Of a stretch of DNA of 64,000 nucleotides, positions 34,074 to 44,267 are shown one piece after another. The stretch lies in contig NZ_QBDX01000004.1 of the NCBI RefSeq assembly GCF_003129605.1, forward strand, positions 1,116,001 through 1,180,000, written 5' to 3'. This DNA comes from Hyphobacterium indicum. Its GTDB lineage: Bacteria > Pseudomonadota > Alphaproteobacteria > Caulobacterales > Maricaulaceae. Numbering within the stretch: the stretch's first letter is position 1; every line of letters starts with the position of its first letter. Under the pieces are notes generated by a model. The model was not told where the DNA came from and did no database searches. It saw nothing but the letters and a program-made list of their open reading frames with translations. Both the position numbers and the translations under genes were made by a program.

Positions 34074-34369
34074 GCCGCGCCTGGCCGCAAAAACTGGACT
34101 TTTCAAAGTCCCGCAAAGTGCTGACCATCGACTTTGATGACGGCCGGACCGGCGAAGTCAGTTTTGAACGCTTGCGCACTGAATCGCCCAGCGCCGAGGT
34201 GCAGGGTCATGGTGTGGGTCAGAAAAAGGCCATCACCGGCAAGGAAAATGTCGGCGTGACCGCCGCCCATCCGGTCGGCCGCTATGCCGTCCAGATCGTG
34301 TTCGATGACGGCCATGATTCCGGTCTTTTCACCTGGGATTATCTGCGCGAACTCGCCGGGCTGGATTAG
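34070..34369 (+). CDS. DUF971 protein (gamma-butyrobetaine hydroxylase-like N-terminal domain)
   Basis: 99 residues matching DUF971: [30 protein letters not shown] and [26 protein letters not shown]. In eukaryotes this fold is the N-terminal domain of gamma-butyrobetaine hydroxylase; bacterial stand-alone versions are associated with iron-sulphur or Mrp-type genes. It overlaps the Trm112 gene start-to-stop (ATGA). Confidence 0.88.
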   Translation: MSRAWPQKLDFSKSRKVLTIDFDDGRTGEVSFERLRTESPSAEVQGHGVGQKKAITGKENVGVTAAHPVGRYAVQIVFDDGHDSGLFTWDYLRELAGLD

Positions 34370-34406
34370 GCGTCACATAAACCGTCTGTTCTATAGCGCG
34401 ATTTGC

Positions 34407-34459
34407 TCCGGCTTGACCGGAGGGCCTCTTCGTCATCGAGGTCGTCCGGTCAAGCCGGA
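34407..34459. repeat. Inverted repeat in the intergenic region
   Basis: TCCGGCTTGACCGGA (34407-34421) and its exact reverse complement (34445-34459), 23 bases apart. The 34370-34625 gap holds this and the next repeat but no gene. Confidence 0.7.
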
Positions 34460-34500
34460 AGAAGACGGTACGGGTTTATCTTGGGGGTTGCCCGCTTTCC

Positions 34501-34612
34501 CCTCCCCCTGTGTGGGGAGGGGTAGGGGTGGGGGCAATAAACAGTCGCGGCGTTGATCACCCCACCCCGCCGATCCTTACGGCTCGTCGACCCTCCCCAT
34601 CAAGGGGAGGGG
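34501..34612. repeat. REP-like intergenic element of two C-rich hairpins
   Basis: CCTCCCC-N6-GGGGAGG (34501-34520) and CCCTCCCC-N5-GGGGAGGG (34591-34611), with GGGGTGGGGGC and CACCCCACCCC between them in inverse orientation. The structure resembles the dispersed intergenic repeats of GC-rich alphaproteobacteria. Confidence 0.6.
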
Positions 34613-34625
34613 AAATATGTGCTGC

Positions 34626-35636
34626 CTACTCCGCCGCGCGTTCCGCTGGCGAAGACGGCGCCGCCATCGGCTCCAGGCCGAGATCGCTGAACAGCGCGCC
34701 ATCCGCCTCCAGGTCCGGATTCGGCGTGGTCAGCAATTCCTCGCCGACAAAGATGGAATTCGCCCCGGCCAGGAAACACAGCGCCTGCAATTCCCGGCTC
34801 ATGCCTTCGCGGCCCGCCGACAGGCGCACGACCGAGCGCGGCATCATCAGGCGCGCGGCGGCAATCGCCCGCACGAAATCAAACCCGTCCAGCGGTTTGG
34901 CATGCCCCAGCGGCGTGCCCTCGACCGCGACCAGATGATTGATCGGCACGCTCTCGGGATGCGGATCGAGTGAGGCGAGCTCGACCAGCAGGCCGATCCG
35001 GTCATCCTCGCTCTCGCCCATGCCGATAATGCCGCCACAGCAGATATTGATGCCGGCCTCACGCACCCGGCCCAGCGTTTCCAGCCGGTCGTCATAGGTG
35101 CGGGTGGTGATCACCGTGTCGTAATAGTCCCGGCTCGTATCCAGATTGTGATTGTAATAATCCAGTCCCGCCACCTTCAGCCGCCGGGCCTGTTCGGCTT
35201 CCAGCATGCCGAGCGTGACGCAGGTCTCGAGGCCTTCCGCCTTGACCCCTTCAATCATCTCGCACACCGCATCGACATCGCGGTCTTTCAGAGAGCGCCA
35301 GGCTGCGCCCATGCAAAAGCGTGTCGCTCCGCCGGCCCTGGCCTTGCGGGCTGCGGCGAGGACCGCGTCCACCGGCATCAGTTTAGAGGCTTTCAGGCCG
35401 GTTTCGTGGAAGGCGGACTGGCTGCAATAGCCGCAATCCTCGGCACAGCCGCCGGTCTTGATCGACAGGAGCTGGGATTTCTGCACGGCATTGGCCGCGT
35501 GATGCCTCCGGTGCACACTTTGCGCCGCGAACAGCAAATCGTTAAACGGAGCCCGGTATATCCGGCCCGCCTCGTCTGCAGTCCAGTCAAAGCGGGGCTT
35601 TGACAAGGTCTCGATATCAAGGACAGTGGCCGGCAT
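34626..35636 (-). CDS. bioB: Biotin synthase BioB
   Basis: 336 residues. The radical-SAM CxxxCxxC motif is CAEDCGYC (Cys64, 68, 71). The conserved [19 protein letters not shown] and the 2Fe-2S ligands are present (CMGAAW, CVTLGML). It inserts sulphur into dethiobiotin to make biotin. No other bio genes lie in the window. Its start codon is interlocked with that of the divergent VanZ-like gene (CATG at 35634-35637). Confidence 0.96.
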   Translation of the reverse strand: MPATVLDIETLSKPRFDWTADEAGRIYRAPFNDLLFAAQSVHRRHHAANAVQKSQLLSIKTGGCAEDCGYCSQSAFHETGLKASKLMPVDAVLAAARKARAGGATRFCMGAAWRSLKDRDVDAVCEMIEGVKAEGLETCVTLGMLEAEQARRLKVAGLDYYNHNLDTSRDYYDTVITTRTYDDRLETLGRVREAGINICCGGIIGMGESEDDRIGLLVELASLDPHPESVPINHLVAVEGTPLGHAKPLDGFDFVRAIAAARLMMPRSVVRLSAGREGMSRELQALCFLAGANSIFVGEELLTTPNPDLEADGALFSDLGLEPMAAPSSPAERAAE

Positions 35637-36027
35637 GTCATTTCACCCGTTTTCTTCCGGTCCGGACCCTAGAAAGAGCCTCGCTTTGCGGCAAGCCGCC
35701 AAGGGCATGTTCTGGCTGGCTTTTACAGCCATCACCATTCTGGCGCTCCTGCCCGGCCCGGCCGCGCCGCCGCGGCTCCTCGGGACGGACAAGCTGGAAC
35801 ATGCCGCCGCTTTCCTGGTCCTCACCCTGCTCGCCGCCTTTGGCTGGTGCCGCCTGCCGCTCTGGTTCATCGCGCTGGCCATGATCACCCACGGCCTGCT
35901 GATCGAGCTGATCCAGGCTTCGCCCGTCCTGCAACGCACCATGTCCTTTGCCGATGTGGTGGCCGACGCCGCCGGAATCGCGCTGGCGCTGGTGCTGGTG
36001 GCCCTGACCGGGCTGCGCAAGCCGTGA
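35635..36027 (+). CDS. VanZ-like membrane protein
   Basis: About 130 residues with four hydrophobic helices and the VanZ-family pattern: a [20 protein letters not shown] segment, then [10 protein letters not shown] and [18 protein letters not shown]. The family has no settled function here; VanZ confers low-level teicoplanin resistance elsewhere. The ATG overlaps the bioB start on the other strand; an ATG at 35707, directly before the first helix, is an alternative that would free space for promoters. Confidence 0.8.
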   Translation: MSFHPFSSGPDPRKSLALRQAAKGMFWLAFTAITILALLPGPAAPPRLLGTDKLEHAAAFLVLTLLAAFGWCRLPLWFIALAMITHGLLIELIQASPVLQRTMSFADVVADAAGIALALVLVALTGLRKP

Positions 36028-36848
36028 AGCGGCCGCCCTATAAACCCTTCTATGACGGGCCGCCGCGTTTCCAAGTCGGTCTCAGGCGCATCGCGCCGCA
36101 AGACTGGCTGACGCCGGACCCGGAAGCCGGCTGGCTGGCGCTCAAATCGGAACGCCTCGATGCCACGCCGGACACCTATTACCGCGCCCTCCCGTCTGCG
36201 GCCGCTGCCGAAGCCGAAGCGCTCGCCCGGATCGAGGCGGCGACCGGCCAGACCCGTACGGGCCGCACCGAACCGGCCCTGATCGCGGCGGGGCGGCTGG
36301 TCTCGGACGATCTTGTGGTCATGGAAAAGGCCGGAGACGGCTGGATCGCCACCAGCCTGCTTTTGACCCAGCCGACCTTCTTTTCGCTCGACGATGCCTT
36401 CGACCGCGAACTGCACCAGCTGCATGCCCCTGTGCCCAGCGGCTCACCCTCGCTGGCGGGAAAGATTGCCCGCGTCTTTGACCGCATGCCGTCAGGCGAA
36501 GTCTTCGAGCGCTTTAACTGGACCGTGCAACTGGGCATGGAGCGGCACTGGCCGCACGGCTCGGCCATGCGCGAACAATTGAAGACGACACCGGCCCGCG
36601 AGGCCATCGACCGGCTGGCCCTGCGCGTCGAACGCCAGACCCTCGTCCGGCTGGAGGCCACGAACGCCATTCTCTTCTGCATCCGCATCTGCCTGGACCC
36701 GATCCGCACCGCCCTGGCCGATCCGGCCGACCGCGCCGCCTTTGCCGCCAGCTGGCGCGCGGCCTCGGAGGATGCGCTGGCGTACAAGCGCTGGGGCCAG
36801 TTCAACGCCCATGTCGAAGCCGCGCTTGCGGCGCTGGACAGGGCATAG
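36024..36848 (+). CDS. DUF3445 protein, haem-dependent oxidative N-demethylase-like
   Basis: 274 residues from a GTG that overlaps the VanZ stop (GTGA). It matches DUF3445: KPFYDGPPRFQVGLRRI, RLVSDDLVVMEKAGDGW, VPSGSPSLAGKIARVFDRM, FERFNWTVQLGMERHWPHG and FCIRICLDP. The family includes the haem-binding alpha subunit of an oxidative N-demethylase, but no partner subunits are seen here, so the reaction is open. Confidence 0.85.
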   Translation: MKRPPYKPFYDGPPRFQVGLRRIAPQDWLTPDPEAGWLALKSERLDATPDTYYRALPSAAAAEAEALARIEAATGQTRTGRTEPALIAAGRLVSDDLVVMEKAGDGWIATSLLLTQPTFFSLDDAFDRELHQLHAPVPSGSPSLAGKIARVFDRMPSGEVFERFNWTVQLGMERHWPHGSAMREQLKTTPAREAIDRLALRVERQTLVRLEATNAILFCIRICLDPIRTALADPADRAAFAASWRAASEDALAYKRWGQFNAHVEAALAALDRA

Positions 36849-36851
36849 AAA

Positions 36852-36881
36852 AAGGCCCCGCCGGATGACGGGGCCTTTTCC
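36852..36881. terminator. Bidirectional terminator between convergent genes
   Basis: Stem AAGGCCCCG with CGGGGCCTT around an 8-base loop, flanked by A-run on the left and TTTT on the right. It serves the DUF3445 gene and the convergent symporter gene. Confidence 0.85.
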
Positions 36882-36899
36882 ATTCATATCCCGTGAAGG

Positions 36900-38417
36900 T
36901 CAGGTTCGGGGCGGGCCGTCACCTGTATCCTTCACATCGACATTGATCGCCGCCTGCGCCGCGGCTTCCTTGCCTTCACCTGCTTCCAGCTTGGCGAAGT
37001 ATTCCCGCGTCATCCTGAAGATCAGCGGGGACAGCACCAGCAGGGCGATGAGGTTCGGCGCGGCCATCAGACCCGTCAGCGTGTCGGTGGTCAGCCACAC
37101 CGTATTCATCAGCGCGGTGACATTGTCGCCGGCATAGAGCAGGCCGGTGGCCGCCAGGATCATCACAATCCAGGCCAGCCGGAAGGGCAGCACGATCTTG
37201 ACGCCGAGCAGGTATTCCGCGCAGCGCTCGCCATAATAGGACCAGCCCAGAATGGTGGTGAACGCAAACAGCGCCAGCGCAATGGTGACGAACTGGTCAC
37301 CGAAGGGCAGGTTCGCGCCGAAGGCGGCCGCGGTGATCCGGGCCCCGGTCTCGCAGACCTCGGGCAGGTTTCCGGAGATCGCGATCAGCCCGGCATTGCA
37401 TTCCGCCGGGATGACGCCGGAGGTCAGAATCGCCAGACCGGTGATCGAACACACCAGGATCGTGTCAATGAAGGTGCCCAACATGGCGATGATGCCCTGA
37501 TCAACAGGGCTGTCATTTTGTGCCGCCGCGTGCGCGATCGGGGCCGAACCCTGACCGGCTTCGTTGGAGAAAATCCCGCGTGCCACGCCGCGCTGCATGG
37601 CCATCATCAGCAGCGCGCCGGAGAAACCGCCGGCGGCAGCGTCAAAGCCGAACGCATTGGTGAAAATGGCGCCGAGGGCGGCCGGTATGGCATCCACATT
37701 CATGCCGACCACGATCAGACCGACCAGGATATAGATCCCGGCCATGGATGGCACCAGCGCACTGGCCACGGTGGCGATCCGCTTGATGCCGCCGAGAATG
37801 ACAGCCGCAGCCAGGACGGCGATCACGGTACCGGTCATCCAGTATTCCACACCATAGGTGTCATTGACCGTACGCACGACCTCGGCCGTCTGGATGGCAT
37901 TGCCGGTGCCCAGCCCGGCCATGACGCCGAAAAAGGCGAACAGCCCGCCGAGCCAGATCCACTTCTTGCCCATGCCGTTCTTGATGTAATACATCGGTCC
38001 GCCAACCCGGCGGCCATCGGCATCGACTTCACGGAATTTCACGGCCAGCACGCCTTCGGCGAATTTCGTGGCCATGCCGACCAGCGCCGTCATCCACATC
38101 CAGAACAGCGCACCCGGACCGCCAATGGCGATCGCCACTGCAACCCCGGCAATATTTCCTGTCCCGATGGTCGAGGACAGGGCGGTCATCAGCGCGCCGA
38201 AAGGCGTCACATCCCCCTCACCCTCGGGCTTGCGGCCCTTCATCAGCTCGCCAAAGGCGAAGCCGATTTTCCGCAAGGGCATGAATTTCAGAAAAACCGT
38301 CAGATAGAGGCCGGTTCCCAGAAGCAGGACCAGCATGGGCGGCCCCCAGACGAACCCGTTAACCACCCCGACCAGCTCGGAAACGGTTTGGCCGATTGTT
38401 GCGGCTTCAGCGTCCAT
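36900..38417 (-). CDS. AGCS-family sodium/alanine (amino acid) symporter
   Basis: 505 residues with about ten hydrophobic helices. The AGCS signature is seen in GTGNIAGVAVAIAIGGPGA and VGGPMYYIKNGMGKKW, and in GVARGIFSNEAGQGSAPIAHAAA. It imports alanine or glycine with sodium across the inner membrane. The start MDAEAATIG follows GGGGAGA; the upstream 14 codons lack support. It stands alone and ends at the bidirectional terminator. Confidence 0.9.
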   Translation of the reverse strand: MDAEAATIGQTVSELVGVVNGFVWGPPMLVLLLGTGLYLTVFLKFMPLRKIGFAFGELMKGRKPEGEGDVTPFGALMTALSSTIGTGNIAGVAVAIAIGGPGALFWMWMTALVGMATKFAEGVLAVKFREVDADGRRVGGPMYYIKNGMGKKWIWLGGLFAFFGVMAGLGTGNAIQTAEVVRTVNDTYGVEYWMTGTVIAVLAAAVILGGIKRIATVASALVPSMAGIYILVGLIVVGMNVDAIPAALGAIFTNAFGFDAAAGGFSGALLMMAMQRGVARGIFSNEAGQGSAPIAHAAAQNDSPVDQGIIAMLGTFIDTILVCSITGLAILTSGVIPAECNAGLIAISGNLPEVCETGARITAAAFGANLPFGDQFVTIALALFAFTTILGWSYYGERCAEYLLGVKIVLPFRLAWIVMILAATGLLYAGDNVTALMNTVWLTTDTLTGLMAAPNLIALLVLSPLIFRMTREYFAKLEAGEGKEAAAQAAINVDVKDTGDGPPRT

Positions 38418-38608
38418 ATCTCTCCCCAAGAGTTGCTTGCGCGGCAGCTTAGGAAGCAATGGCGCGGACGCAACGGCTTTTTCCGGTCACTGACACAATC
38501 GTGTGCCAGTCCGGCAGCCTGGCAGGGCATTTCAGCGGAAAGCCTGTCCTCGCCGATGCGGGGACGGAAACCGTTTACACGGTTCGAAAAAGCGGCAAAC
38601 AGGTGGCG

Positions 38609-39154
38609 CTAGCGTACCTCGATCGAGAACACGCCCCACACCCAGTCGCTGTCATCCATGCCGTCCAGCGCATCATCCGTGTCGCGCGGCCAGACAATCA
38701 TGGCCGGGCCGAAACCGCCGATATTCAGCGCATCGCCCTCCATGCGGATGGCCAGGATGACATCATGTTCCTGGATACGGGAGAGCTCGATATCGCGCTG
38801 ATACCCGTCCAGCGCGGTGACGGTCAGCATATCGCCCTCCGGCAGGGCGGCCGCCAGGACATCGCGCAGCAAGGGGCCGGAGAAGCTGTGCGTCTCTCCG
38901 CCCTCCGGATAGGCCACCCGGACGGTGTGTTGCGGCATGTCCGCCAGGCTGGCGAAAGGCATGACGCTGGCCTGCTCGAAATCGATGCCATAGGCGCGGA
39001 ACAGGGGTTCCAGCCCGGGTTCCATCGGGCCACGATCGACCGTTCCGATCTCGCCATGAATGGTGAGAATGTCGCCGCCCCCGGCAGAGTCACCGCCACC
39101 GGAGCACGCGGCCAGACTTGCGCTGGTCAGTATGATTGTCATCAGCCGGATCAT
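38609..39154 (-). CDS. Lipoprotein with molybdopterin-oxidoreductase-like fold
   Basis: 181 residues. The start was chosen for the lipoprotein signal MIRLMTIILTSASLAAC (lipobox LAAC). The mature part resembles the sulphite-oxidase-type domain: FSGPLLRDVLAAALPEGD, VTALDGYQRDIELSRI, DVILAIRMEGDALNIGGFGP and VWPRD. The cofactor-binding cysteine of true enzymes was not seen, so it may be a non-catalytic relative. It shares orientation with the upstream secreted-protein gene. Confidence 0.72.
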   Translation of the reverse strand: MIRLMTIILTSASLAACSGGGDSAGGGDILTIHGEIGTVDRGPMEPGLEPLFRAYGIDFEQASVMPFASLADMPQHTVRVAYPEGGETHSFSGPLLRDVLAAALPEGDMLTVTALDGYQRDIELSRIQEHDVILAIRMEGDALNIGGFGPAMIVWPRDTDDALDGMDDSDWVWGVFSIEVR

Positions 39155-39236
39155 GTTCAGCCCCTCTTGCTTGCGCTGCAGCATAGTCGAGTCGCGGCCC
39201 CGGGTGAATGGGAAATCCGGTGAATTGCCCGGCCCC

Positions 39237-39788
39237 TTACTGGAAGGATTGCCGGTAGCGGCTTTCATCCTGAAGCGTCATGATCACCGAGGTCTCCCCC
39301 ATAGGGCGGTTGAGAATATTGCCGCCGCCAAAGCGCCATCCTTCGCCCGATTCCGCCATCACGGCGTATTCCGTCAGCTCGCCCTCGACATGCTCATAGC
39401 GCGTGCGGAACAGCAGGAAGACATAGCGCAGTCCGGGCCGGTAACAGTGACCCCGCTCGGTGCAGGGCAATGTCTCCGCCTCAATGGCACCCGCCTGCAA
39501 GACCTCGATCGAGGTCAGCGCGCCGGTGCGGCGGCGGCTGTCGGTCAGGAAGCGCAGATAACGTTCGCGCGGCCACCATTGGCGGATCCGCCGGTCGGTC
39601 AGCCGGTATTGCGCGTAATGATCTTCGTCCTGCCAGCCGGCCACCCAGTCCAGGAAAACGCCATAGGCTTCGCGCACTTCGGCGTCGGTGGCGGGCGCGA
39701 CGGTCTGGGCCGCGGCGGGCGCGGAGGCGGCCAGGACGAGCCCCAGCAGGACAGGCCGGAAAACGGCAATAAGGTGGGTTACCATCAT
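39237..39788 (-). CDS. Secreted protein of unknown function
   Basis: 183 residues with signal peptide ([20 protein letters not shown], cleaved after AAAQ). It has two cysteines nine residues apart ([13 protein letters not shown]), probably disulphide-bonded. [38 protein letters not shown] looks like a cystatin-like or NTF2-like sheet. No family was recognised firmly. It lies 82 bases upstream of the lipoprotein gene on the same strand. Confidence 0.65.
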   Translation of the reverse strand: MMVTHLIAVFRPVLLGLVLAASAPAAAQTVAPATDAEVREAYGVFLDWVAGWQDEDHYAQYRLTDRRIRQWWPRERYLRFLTDSRRRTGALTSIEVLQAGAIEAETLPCTERGHCYRPGLRYVFLLFRTRYEHVEGELTEYAVMAESGEGWRFGGGNILNRPMGETSVIMTLQDESRYRQSFQ

Positions 39789-39973
39789 CCGTCCAGACTT
39801 CCTCCGGTCCGGCGAAGACGCAATTCACGATGGAGTGAGGGGCCGGCGAGCCCGGTTGCTGGCAAATTCAAACCCGCCAGCGTCCCGAACCCGCAAGGGT
39901 TCGCAAGCGCGACCGCGCGCCCGCAGCTTTAGCGAGGACCGACTGAGCGGAGGCGAAGGAGGACAAGAAAAAA

Positions 39974-40050
39974 TGGCGCACCCAAGAGGATTCGAACCTC
40001 TGACCTCTGCCTTCGGAGGGCAGCGCTCTATCCAGCTGAGCTATGGGTGC
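39974..40050 (-). tRNA. tRNA-Arg (CCG)
   Basis: Acceptor GCACCCA/TGGGTGC, D-arm GCTC...GAGC, anticodon arm CTGCC-CTCCGAA-GGCAG with anticodon CCG, T-arm AGAGG-TTCGAAT-CCTCT, and encoded CCA; 77 nt. Confidence 0.96.
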
Positions 40051-40096
40051 GTTCGCGCCGTGGAATAACCCAATGCGGGCGGGGGTGCAATCACGT

Positions 40097-41152
40097 CTAG
40101 CGCCGCGTTGACATGGCTTCGGCGCGCAGGGCCAGTTTCAACAGCAAATCCCCGCCCAGAAGCTCGGCCGGAGCGGCCCCGGCCCGCTTCATCTGGCGCT
40201 CGGCCTCGAACGCCGCCTGCCGTGCCTGATCCAGCGCCCGGTCCGTCCACAGCGCGGCCTGCTGCTTGAAGGCATCCGCCGCCGGGCCAAAGCGCGGGGC
40301 GCCCAATCGCATGGCGGCATCCGGCCCGCCGGATTTGAGCTCGGAAAGAAGATCGATCCGCCGCTGGATGGTGCGGACCAGGCCGACACCGCTGGCCCCG
40401 CCGGCGAGCGCCCGCGCGAGGCTGGCATCGGCCTCCCTGACCCGTCCGGACATGGCGGTTTCGACCACCCGGTCGAGCGCGGCCTCACCGCCGGAGGCCG
40501 CACAGGCCTCGATATCGTCGAGGGTGATGCTGTCCTCGCCATCCGGGCGGATATCCTTCGGCCCCTTGTAGAGAATGAGCTTGTCGATTTCCGACCGCGC
40601 CACGCCGCGATCGCCCTCGATCAGCGGCAGGAAACGCGCGCGCGCCTCCGCGGCCAGCGTCAGGCCTTCTGCCGCCAGCGCCTCATCGGCAAAGTCTGCA
40701 AGATCACGCCCGGTCTCGGCATAGCAGGGCGCGGCCAGGGCTTTTTTGGCGGGCTCGAAAGCCTTGCGCAATTTTCCGGCCGGTTTGAGATCGCCCGCCT
40801 CGACCACCAGCCAGGCTTCGGCCGGCGCCTTTCCGGCTTCGTAATCCTTCAGGAAATCGGCCACTGGCGCACCACCGGCCTCGCTGGAAATCTGCACCCG
40901 GACCAGGCGGTCCCCGCCCAGCATCGACAGCGCCGCCATATTATCCGCCAGCGTGGCCGGATCGGCCTTCAGATCCTCATCCGTCAGCTTGGTGACATTG
41001 AAGGGGTCATCCGGGTCCTCGACCAGCGCCCGGACCAGCACATTGGCGCGCTCGCGGACCAGACCGCGGTCCGGCCCGTAGATCAGCCAGGCGGTCAATT
41101 CGCGGTCCGGCTGCGCCAGCCGCGTATTCACATCGCGGGCTGTCGCCTTCAC
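40097..41152 (-). CDS. holA: DNA polymerase III subunit delta
   Basis: 351 residues. It matches HolA: N-terminal TAWLIYGPDRGLVRERANVL, then TKLTDEDLKADPATLADNMAALSMLGGDRLVRVQ, the ARFLPLIEGDRGVARSEIDKLILY helix and LARALAGGASGVGLVRTIQRRIDLL. Delta opens the sliding clamp in the clamp loader. Its start overlaps the lptE stop by 4 bases. The order leuS-lptE-holA is conserved in alphaproteobacteria. Confidence 0.93.
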   Translation of the reverse strand: MKATARDVNTRLAQPDRELTAWLIYGPDRGLVRERANVLVRALVEDPDDPFNVTKLTDEDLKADPATLADNMAALSMLGGDRLVRVQISSEAGGAPVADFLKDYEAGKAPAEAWLVVEAGDLKPAGKLRKAFEPAKKALAAPCYAETGRDLADFADEALAAEGLTLAAEARARFLPLIEGDRGVARSEIDKLILYKGPKDIRPDGEDSITLDDIEACAASGGEAALDRVVETAMSGRVREADASLARALAGGASGVGLVRTIQRRIDLLSELKSGGPDAAMRLGAPRFGPAADAFKQQAALWTDRALDQARQAAFEAERQMKRAGAAPAELLGGDLLLKLALRAEAMSTRR

Positions 41153-41640
41153 TGGCCGCCGCGGTTGATATACCGCGCCACGCGCAGGGCAATCCGGTCG
41201 GCCGCCTGGCTGGCGGCGCGCTCTTCGGCATCGCGGCGGGCGCTGATCGCAGCATAGGGTTGCTGGGGGATATCGACCGTGGCTTCGGCGCGGACGGTTT
41301 CGGTCAGCACCGGCAGGCCGGATCCGGCATCGATCAGGCTGAAATCAACCGTCAGGGAAATCGCCGAACGGGTCGCCACATCATCAGCACCCACGCCCAG
41401 ACCGGAAGCGGTCATGCTGGTGACCGCCGCAAGACGGTACCGCCCGCCCGAGGGCGTGCCGAAACGGTCATTCAGGGCTTCGTCCAGTATCTGGTCGATC
41501 CGGGTCTGGCCATCGACGGCCACCACAATCCCGTCCATGGCCCGGATTTGTTGCGGCGAGCCATGCAAGGGCTGGAAGGCACAGGCGGACAGGCCCATCA
41601 GGGCACCGGCCATCAGAACAAGGACTGCATTGCGTTTCAT
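41149..41640 (-). CDS. lptE: LPS assembly lipoprotein LptE
   Basis: 163 residues. Lipoprotein signal MKRNAVLVLMAGALMGLSAC (lipobox LSAC), followed by FQPLHG, the typical LptE start. RYRLAAVTSMTASGLGVGADDVATR and the Ala/Arg-rich helix ERAASQAADRIALRVARY match the family. It plugs LptD in the outer membrane. It lies 2 bases after leuS and overlaps holA. Confidence 0.9.
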   Translation of the reverse strand: MKRNAVLVLMAGALMGLSACAFQPLHGSPQQIRAMDGIVVAVDGQTRIDQILDEALNDRFGTPSGGRYRLAAVTSMTASGLGVGADDVATRSAISLTVDFSLIDAGSGLPVLTETVRAEATVDIPQQPYAAISARRDAEERAASQAADRIALRVARYINRGGQ

Positions 41641-41642
41641 AA

Positions 41643-44228
41643 CTAGCCCGCCACGATGTTGACGATCCGGTCGGGGACCACGATCACTTTGCGCACATTA
41701 AGCCCTTCCAGCGAACGCGCCACCCCCGGATCGTCCAGGGCGGCCTTTTCCGCCATGTCCCTGTCTGCCCCCTTGGGCAATTCGATCTCGCCGCGGCGCT
41801 TGCCATTGACCTGAACCGCCAGGATGACCGTATTATCGATCAACAGGGCGGGATCGGCTTCCGGCCATGCCGCCGCCGCAACAATCCCGTCCTGACCCAG
41901 CCGCTCCCAGCAGGCCTCGGCCAGATGCGGCATGAAGGGTGAGATGAGCTGCGTCAGCAGCCGCAGGGATTCGCCTTGCGCGGCCTTGTCCGCCTCGTTT
42001 GCCGGCAGGAATTTGCGCAAGGCATTGACGAAGTCATGCACTTTCGCCACCGCCGAATTGAACCGGAAGCCCTCAATCGCCTCGGTGACATCGCGGACGG
42101 TGCGGTGGGCAGTCTTGCGCAGCTCCAGGCCTTCGGGGCTGACCCCGTTCATATCGCCGCCGGACGTGCCCTCAAATCCGTCCACCACGCTCCACAGGCG
42201 CTGGACAAACCGCCAGACGCCGTCAACGCCGCCATCCGTGTATTCGACATCGCGCTCGGGTGGTGAGTCCGACAGAACGAACCAGCGCGCCGCATCCGCC
42301 CCGTAAGTGTCGATGAAGTCATCGAGGTCGACGACATTCTTTTTCGACTTCGACATTTTCTCGATCGCGCCGACCGTCACCGGGCGTCCGGTTTCGATCT
42401 CGATCAGCTGGCCGTCGCGGTCCTCGACCTCGGTCGGGGCCAGCCATTTGCCGGTCTCCGATTTGTAGGTCTCGTGCGTGACCATGCCTTGCGTGAACAG
42501 GCCGGCAAAGGGTTCCCCGGAGGGCAGGTCAATCAGTCCGCAATCATGCAGGGCGCGGGTAAAGAAGCGCGCATACAGGAGGTGCAGAATGGCATGTTCA
42601 ATGCCGCCAACATACTGGTCGACCGGCATCCAGCGCTGCGCTTCTGCCGGATCGAAAGGCTTGTCCTCCGGCCAAGGCGAGGCAAAGCGCAGGAAATACC
42701 AGGACGAGCAGACAAAAGTATCCAGCGTATCGGTTTCGCGTTTTGCCGGCTGGCCGCATTTCGGACAATCGACATGGCGCCAGCCCTCATGCCGGTCGAG
42801 CGGATTGCCCGGCGTGTCGAAGGTGACATCGCGTGGCAATTCCACCGGCAACTGGTCCTCCGGCACCGGCACCGCGCCACAGCTATCGCAATGGATGACC
42901 GGGATCGGGCAGCCCCAGTAACGCTGCCGCGACACCAGCCAGTCCCGCAGCCGGTAATTGGTGGCGCCATGGCCCAGCTTGCGCTTCTCCAGCTCCTGGA
43001 TGGCGCGTTCGATCGCCGCTTCTGTCGACAGCCCGTCGAGGAAGCGCGAATTATAGATCGTGCCCGGCCCGGTCCAGGCCTCGTCATCAATGCTGTGCGT
43101 GGCCGCATCCGCGCCCGGCGGCAGCACAACCGGTGTCACCGGCAGATCATATTTGCGGGAAAATTCCAGGTCGCGCTGATCCCCGGCTGGAGAGCCGAAA
43201 ATCGCGCCCGTCCCGTAGCTCGACAAGACAAAATTGGCGGACCAGACCGGGAGCTCCCAGTCCGGGTCGAACGGGTGCAGAACCTTCACATCCAGATCGA
43301 TGCCCTTTTTCGGGGCTTTCTCGATCTCTTCCGCCGTCGTGCCGGAGGCCGCGCAATCGCGCGCAAATTTCCCGATCAGCGGATCATCGGCCGCCAGGGC
43401 TGTGGTGATGGCGTGATCGGAAGCCAGCGCCAGAAAGCTGGCCCCGAACAGCGTGTCCGGCCGTGTCGTGAAGACGGTGATGCCCTCGCAGCCGAATCGG
43501 TCCCTGTCGGCCGGATCGGCAAACGGGAAGGTGACATGCGCCCCGCGTGACCGGCCGATCCAGTTGGCCTGCATCAGCCGCACCTTGTCCGGCCAGCGGT
43601 CGAGCTGGTCCAGCCCGTCCAGCAGGCTGTCGGCATAATCGGTGATCTTCAGGAACCACTGGTCGAGCTCGCGCTGCACCACCGGCGCGCCGGACCGCCA
43701 CCCCTTGCCGTCAATCACCTGCTCATTGGCCAGAACGGTATTGTCGACCGGATCCCAGTTGACCTTCGCCTTGCGCCGTTCGACCAGGCCTTTTTCAAGG
43801 AATTTCAGGAAGATCGCCTGCTGGTGCTTGTAATAGTCCGGCTCGCAGGTCGCGATTTCACGATCCCAGTCCAGCGCCAGGCCCAGCCGTTTCAGCTGGC
43901 CGCGCATCACCTCGATATTCTTCAGCGTCCAGTCACGCGGATGCACATTGCGCTCGCGCGCGGCGTTTTCCGCGGGCAGGCCGAACGCATCCCAGCCCAT
44001 CGGATGCAGGACATCAAATCCCTTTGCGCGTTTATAGCGCGCCACCACATCGCCCATCGCATAATTGCGGGAATGGCCGACATGGATTTTCCCTGACGGA
44101 TAGGGAAACATCTCGAGGACATAGTATTTCGGCCGGTCAGTCGCTTCGCGTGCGGCGTGGTCCACGCCCTGATCGGCCCAGACGCTCTGCCATCTCGGCT
44201 CGGCCTCTCTGGGATTGTATCGGCTCAT
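41643..44228 (-). CDS. leuS: Leucyl-tRNA synthetase
   Basis: 861 residues, the normal length. The HIGH motif is HVGH in [16 protein letters not shown], the KMSKS motif is intact in [14 protein letters not shown], and the editing (CP1) domain has the conserved [12 protein letters not shown]. Zinc-ribbon cysteines are present in [12 protein letters not shown] and CDSCG. It charges tRNA-Leu. The operon continues into lptE and holA. Confidence 0.98.
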   Translation of the reverse strand: MSRYNPREAEPRWQSVWADQGVDHAAREATDRPKYYVLEMFPYPSGKIHVGHSRNYAMGDVVARYKRAKGFDVLHPMGWDAFGLPAENAARERNVHPRDWTLKNIEVMRGQLKRLGLALDWDREIATCEPDYYKHQQAIFLKFLEKGLVERRKAKVNWDPVDNTVLANEQVIDGKGWRSGAPVVQRELDQWFLKITDYADSLLDGLDQLDRWPDKVRLMQANWIGRSRGAHVTFPFADPADRDRFGCEGITVFTTRPDTLFGASFLALASDHAITTALAADDPLIGKFARDCAASGTTAEEIEKAPKKGIDLDVKVLHPFDPDWELPVWSANFVLSSYGTGAIFGSPAGDQRDLEFSRKYDLPVTPVVLPPGADAATHSIDDEAWTGPGTIYNSRFLDGLSTEAAIERAIQELEKRKLGHGATNYRLRDWLVSRQRYWGCPIPVIHCDSCGAVPVPEDQLPVELPRDVTFDTPGNPLDRHEGWRHVDCPKCGQPAKRETDTLDTFVCSSWYFLRFASPWPEDKPFDPAEAQRWMPVDQYVGGIEHAILHLLYARFFTRALHDCGLIDLPSGEPFAGLFTQGMVTHETYKSETGKWLAPTEVEDRDGQLIEIETGRPVTVGAIEKMSKSKKNVVDLDDFIDTYGADAARWFVLSDSPPERDVEYTDGGVDGVWRFVQRLWSVVDGFEGTSGGDMNGVSPEGLELRKTAHRTVRDVTEAIEGFRFNSAVAKVHDFVNALRKFLPANEADKAAQGESLRLLTQLISPFMPHLAEACWERLGQDGIVAAAAWPEADPALLIDNTVILAVQVNGKRRGEIELPKGADRDMAEKAALDDPGVARSLEGLNVRKVIVVPDRIVNIVAG

Positions 44229-44267
44229 GGAAAAGTCCCGGACCCGCGCTCCGCGCGGGCGAAAAGA

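Noticed and set aside
42474-43550. Plus-strand 358-codon frame inside leuS
   Set aside because: Antisense shadow of a gene with intact HIGH and KMSKS motifs.
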